A program made the position numbers and the translations under genes. From assembly GCA_036399695.1 (NCBI GenBank), contig DASWMP010000073.1:1-24500 (forward strand): DNA of 24,500 bases. Reading direction: 5' to 3'. The notes beneath the pieces are model-generated. The model saw only the letters and a program-made list of their open reading frames with translations. It was not told where the DNA came from and did no database searches. This DNA comes from DASVEE01 sp036399695 (GTDB lineage Bacteria > Acidobacteriota > Thermoanaerobaculia > Gp7-AA8). This document shows positions 22,601 to 24,500 of this stretch, one piece after another; the first letter of the stretch is position 1; the number at the start of each line of letters is the position of its first letter.

Positions 22601-24364
22601 CTGGCGGCTGCCCGTGAGGACCATCGGCGCATCCGCGCCGGTGACGTTGAGCTCCCGGTTGTTCACCGTGCGGGCGCTGCCGTTCTGGGTGCCGCCGTTC
22701 CAGTAGAAGGCGCCGTCGTTCGTCAGGTCGGCCGTGCCGCCGAGCGCGCCGCCGCTCTGGACGAACGTGTTGGCCGCCGGGATCGTGACGGGGGTGTTGA
22801 CCAGCAGCGTGCCGCCGCTGAGGGCGAGCGGACCGGTGCCGGCGATGGTGAAGCCGCCGGTGAGCGTGTGCGTGCCGCCGCTGAACTGGATGACGTCGGC
22901 GGAGCTGTCGGCATTGAAGGTGGCGTTGTTGTGCGTGCCGCCGCCGGCGAGGCGGAGGTAGCCTTCGAACGTGCGGATCGCGCCGCCGTCGCTGTTGACG
23001 GCGGGATAGAGATCGGCGCCGCCGGCGCTCGTGACGGCGATACCGCGCGGGGGGACCCGGGCGATGAAGCCGGTATCGAGCTTGACGATCTCGCCCTTGT
23101 TCGTGATCCTGCCGCTGCCGTCGGAGTTGACCGGCTCGTCGTACTCGAGCTCCAGCTTGCCGTTGACGTCGATCAGCAGCTCGGCGTTGCTCTCCAGCCG
23201 CAGCGTGTTGACGGCGGAGTACTTCATCGTCCCCTGCGTCACGAGCTGGCGGCCGCTCAGCACCATCGGGCCGGAGAGGCCCGTCACGTCCGACGAGCCG
23301 CGTGCCGTGATGGCGCCGCCGCTGCCGTCGATCGAGCCCCCCTGCCATTCGAAGACGGAGGAGAGATTCAACGCCCCGCTGCCGGTCAGCCGGCCGCCGC
23401 TGATGCGGAACCGGTTCACGGTGGTGGTGATGTTGCTGGAGAGGGAAACGATGCCGCTGGATATTTTCGCGTAGCCGGCGCCGCCGAAGCTGGCGCCGTT
23501 GAGCGTGTGCGTCCCGCCGGCGAACGAGATGTTCGATCCGGCGTTGGTGGAGGTGAAGACGCCCGTGTGCGCGCCGCCGCCGGCCAGCTCGATGCTGCCG
23601 TTGTTGGCGACGACGGCACCCTCGTTGAAGACCTGGGCCTCGATGCGGAAGATGCTGAAGAAGCTGACGGGCGTGCGCAGCTCGCAGGAGCAGGCGGAGG
23701 AGATCTTCACGTCACCCGTGTTGTCGGAGCTGGTCCAGATGCCGCCGTGCTGCGCCTCGACGTAGCCGCCCGTGACGATGACCTTGGCGCTGCCGGAGAG
23801 GTCGAGCAGGCCGTTGTTCTTGTAGACGAGGGCGCCGCCGGCCACGTTGATGGTCTGGCCGTTCAGGGTGGCGTTGCCGCCCCCTTCGATGTAACCGTTG
23901 GCGGCGGCGTTGACGAATGTCGTGCCGCTGCCGGACAACGTGCCGTTCGCCCAGCGCAGCTCGGAAGTGGACATGAAGTTGAGGGTGCCGTCGTTCTTCA
24001 GCGCGCCGCCGCTCAGTTTGAGCTTCCCGCCGCTGTTGACCGTGGAGGAGCCGGTGAGGGTGAGCGAGCCGCCCGGGACGACGTTGATCGTCCCGCCGAG
24101 GATCGTCAGCGTGACGTTGTTCGGAATGGGGGTGCTGATCGTGACGGTGCCGAGACCGGCGATGGTGACGACGTCACCGCCGCTCTGGCCGGGCACCAGG
24201 AGCGTGGGGAGCCCGTTCTCCAGCCAGATGGTGTTGTCGTTCCAGTCGACGGTGCCACCGAGTTGCGCGAGAGAGGTGAGCGTGAAGTTCCCGGCCATGG
24301 AGGCCGTGGCCACAAAGGTAACGACAACCGCTATGAGCGCGGCTCTGCACACGTTTCGAATCAT
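16619..24364 (-). CDS. Giant secreted beta-helix, DUF11, FN3 and BACON-like protein
   Basis: A 2581-residue exported protein. Signal peptide: MIRNVCRAALIAVVVTFVATASMA, cut near residue 24. Residues of about 25-1230 are a Gly/Thr/Asn-rich beta-helix like autotransporter passengers (repeated GGT, NNG, DGTL turns), ending with a passenger-type APGDAASTATIHLTGSY block. Four DUF11 repeats start near 1235, 1350, 1468 and 1591, each with two Cys in GDCTTAFPC-type motifs that may form disulfides. Three FN3-like domains follow (about 1710-1990), a BACON-like domain with RPWLSVSPASGTLP (about 1990-2095), and two copies of a C-terminal module (about 2108-2330 and 2358-2581) sharing WQSDVRITN/WRTDMRIFN and SRTYNVTANGTLGQYIPA/GRTYNLTPNGTYGQFIPA. 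There is no barrel, LPXTG or T9SS-like tail, so it is probably released or held non-covalently at the surface. GGGAGAG precedes ATG 24364. Confidence 0.85.
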   Translation of the reverse strand: MIRNVCRAALIAVVVTFVATASMAGNFTLTSLAQLGGTVDWNDNTIWLENGLPTLLVPGQSGGDVVTIAGLGTVTISTPIPNNVTLTILGGTINVVPGGSLTLTGSSTVNSGGKLKLSGGALKNDGTLNFMSTSELRWANGTLSGSGTTFVNAAANGYIEGGGNATLNGQTINVAGGALVYKNNGLLDLSGSAKVIVTGGYVEAQHGGIWTSSDNTGDVKISSACSCELRTPVSFFSIFRIEAQVFNEGAVVANNGSIELAGGGAHTGVFTSTNAGSNISFAGGTHTLNGASFGGAGYAKISSGIVSLSSNITTTVNRFRISGGRLTGSGALNLSSVFEWQGGSIDGSGGAITARGSSDVTGLSGPMVLSGRQLVTQGTMKYSAVNTLRLESNAELLIDVNGKLELEYDEPVNSDGSGRITNKGEIVKLDTGFIARVPPRGIAVTSAGGADLYPAVNSDGGAIRTFEGYLRLAGGGTHNNATFNADSSADVIQFSGGTHTLTGGFTIAGTGPLALSGGTLLVNTPVTIPAANTFVQSGGALGGTADLTNDGAFYWNGGTQNGSARTVNNRELNVTGADAPMVLTGSRQLVNNKDLYYTATVHRLQVNDASRIENNDNLMLSVDSSIDTGGGTTHRIDNFDEIIRIGAGGIFTIDVPVNNSGNGRVQVATGYLELAAGGTSSGTSVGFDLTGNSTKLRLTGGTYTLGAGTTVTMAGASSLFFIDGGTASFSTPLTIPHVYLHTGTLGGTANLTVTETLTWTGGTMAGSGETIVETGALLDASSADVRFLTGRTLRNKGSFNLNPTATLTLTGSTIVNTGTLNLNGDGAIAQGGSGTIVNDGLLRKVGGTMNTGSRLDVPVTNSASGTLSSQVANRNLILAGGGSSSGTIDWSDPLATIDFFGGTFVYNGGPVTGSGILRVNGTGTLQLGAPLSVAQLELQNGGTIDGPANLDITGGGRWSGGTFRGSAATTATIGAGATFDVTDTNLHTLDGRGLTNDGTLRYLGDGTLSVENAAVLRNTNTFDLQSAPAIQTATSGSIVNSGTFKKTAGATANVNVTFTNSGIVNADAGTLSLGGFTQTGGSTNLRGGSIAAVAPLNLTGGTLTGFGTITGSVSNNGANVAPGDAASTATIHLTGSYAQGSTGTMTLKVGGNAAGTFDVFHVDDDLLLGGTLAVNLPGPYIPGNGDVYDVLLFSGTRTSDFATKTLPAFPPDGTFTAAYVPGALRLAAAVTTTANLGLESFAPATELPGQHVTYSFMVTNHGPDTASNVVVNASPAAGLTFAGNSGHCTSAFPCNLGAIPSGQTRTIVAQYLIPTGTPAGTVFTTSATVTSSSVDSDSSNDSDSSTTTVTNANLSITKLAPSTVQAGQHLLYTILVSNHGPDTATGVTVDDSLPADLTFVTNSGDCTTAFPCALGTLTPGQSKSITAKFAVSPAVAAGTVIINTASVSATTPDGDTTNNSSTANTTVTVPNADVAIAKLAPSTIHSGQHLIYTLTITNHGPDTAASVTVNDPTPAGTTFVLNSGDCTTAFPCTIASLGAGQSKTISAKYLVPPSAATGTVISNTATVTSPTADPNMANNSATATTTVTQKADLAVTMTGPSAAAAAEGDTLTYSISVSNAGPGDALGVTLAAPVPANATFVSTAGDCTTAFPCALGTIPAGGTKLVTAQYVAGAGSSISLTATATTTSVDPNGGNDSATFTTMIETIPCPTEGPMIVLPSLDATNVPASGQLAWSHSGAGATYNVFFGPAGSGCATPFASTNLTSVGYENLESGATYEWRVEATNGTCPAVSSSCATFTAGAHCNVAPTPLSPAGGTHDSPVTFSWSAVGGATSYRLQVFSAGSQVVDRTTTETHTEELLPDGAATWFVSALFPNCPAVPSAAVSFNVCGEAVTVIPRVVGQATSGQTYAVEWDEVANAVRYELDEADDAEFTNATTFTIQGNPSKTFTHVVTDAAKGFYYRVRAFSACRGIAGPDSVTVRVVIVPIVRSQQNPGASAPVGSDRIVVQQLFVPGEPGVTLLYQASVDRPWLSVSPASGTLPPEGVTLEVSADPKGLTNGTFSGTVLISTTTASGGRYSTNDGPPRSSTVSINLVTPVRPVLTKGAPPENALIIPSVGHLDGANSHWQSDVRITNALPSRMRYLLTFTPAGGSQVKQTTIDVDAGGTVALDDVVRNWYGFGSLGDSANGLLEIRPAEAQNPNQPLSRVAVASSRTYNVTANGTLGQYIPAMPFAGFIGRAADGALPSLLSLQQIAQSQAYRTNLGLVEASGQPASVLVNVFNAAGERVLQLPVELEGNEQRQLNSFLAEQKLELTDGRIEVQVTGGNGRVTAYASVVDNKTNDPLLVSGVPLGGLATAKHWVLPGVADLNNTLASWRTDMRIFNSGLASQTATLTFFPQNGEAPRSTEVTLQPGEVRTLDNALESVFNLKETGGAVHVTTPENSNLVVSGRTYNLTPNGTYGQFIPAVAAEDGVGDDGRILHILQVEDSSRYRTNLGITEVTGKPAVVEIRVILPDSRVSPSVRVPLAANEFRQFRALTEMGLSNVYNARISVRVVEGAGRVAAYGSVIDMQTQDPTYVPAQ

Positions 24365-24416
24365 TCGAAGCTCTCTCTCCCGAGGGGGTAAGACTGGGGT
24401 TATTTGACCGGCCGTG

Positions 24417-24446
24417 ATTTTACCCGGGGTGGAGGATGTGGACCAA
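24417..24446 (-). promoter_or_regulatory. Possible sigma-70 promoter of the giant gene
   Basis: On the minus strand TTGGTC (24441-24446) and TAAAAT (24417-24422) are 18 bases apart, giving a fair -10 and a weak -35. The -10 lies about 53 bases before the ATG at 24364. The rest of the upstream gap (24365-24474) shows no gene. No experiment supports the promoter. Confidence 0.3.
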
Positions 24447-24474
24447 AGATTATTGGCGGTTGTTCACCCTGCTG

Positions 24475-24500
24475 TCGGGGTTGCGGTGGCGAACGCCACC
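24475..24500 (+). repeat. Partial GGAG-type REP-like palindrome, cut by the window end
   Basis: TCGGGGTT is followed by GCGGTGGCGAACGCCACC, the same palindrome as in the doublet at 11752-11785. The head reads GGGG instead of GGAG with one extra T. It lies about 110 bases upstream of the giant gene's ATG. It is cut off by the window end, so whether a second inverted unit follows is not visible. Confidence 0.7.

Noticed and set aside
21404..24391. 995-residue plus-strand open frame opposite the giant gene (and a 947-residue one at 18515-21358)
   Set aside because: Arg/Ala/Gly-rich with no domain pattern; it is the complement of a GC-rich, stop-poor coding strand whose sense frame has a signal peptide and clear domains.

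Overview
The window is GC-rich bacterial chromosome with tightly packed, mostly housekeeping genes of a Gram-negative organism: TonB, an outer-membrane barrel, several Sec/lipobox lipoproteins and signal peptidase I. The TonB with a long Gly-Gly-Val linker, the DUF6599-like lipoprotein and the very large secreted protein with DUF11, BACON-like and repeated C-terminal modules fit Acidobacteriota, perhaps a Thermoanaerobaculia-like lineage. That placement is an inference from gene style, not from a marker gene.

Layout. 1-2105: a barrel protein and a retropepsin-like lipoprotein, both on the minus strand. 2177-3778: P5C dehydrogenase (+). 3974-4954: tonB (-). 5051-8256: a plus-strand chain with overlapping ends (lipoprotein, lepB, pcnB). 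8343-11747: a second plus-strand chain (cysteine desulfurase, degenerate receiver-PilZ protein, TPR protein, FAD monooxygenase) with overlaps or gaps of a few bases. 11845-12519: a family-2 glycosyltransferase (-), divergent from 12544-13579, mobA-moaC (molybdenum cofactor synthesis, +). 13710-16204: a DUF6599-like lipoprotein overlapping the 3' end of leucyl aminopeptidase pepA (both -). 16265-16575: a decayed gene fragment with three frame changes. 16619-24364: one 2581-residue secreted beta-helix/DUF11/FN3 protein (-).

The most unusual content lies between the genes. Nearly every non-divergent gap over about 80 bases holds a short array of 7-base or 9-base units, several of them arranged as inverted arms (GGATTGA, CAGTTGG/CGGTTGG, GTTTTTG, CGGACAA, ACCGATGGG/ACCTATGGG), or a REP-like palindrome with a GGAG, GTAG or GTAC head, sometimes both. 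The three divergent promoter gaps (2106-2176, 4955-5050, 12520-12543) have none. In one case two arrays lie in frame inside a lipoprotein gene; in another a 28-base-arm hairpin takes the ribosome-binding position of the cysteine desulfurase gene. The window starts and ends inside copies of the same GGAG palindrome that forms a complete inverted doublet at 11752-11837. No RNA genes, CRISPR arrays, insertion sequences or phage genes were seen.
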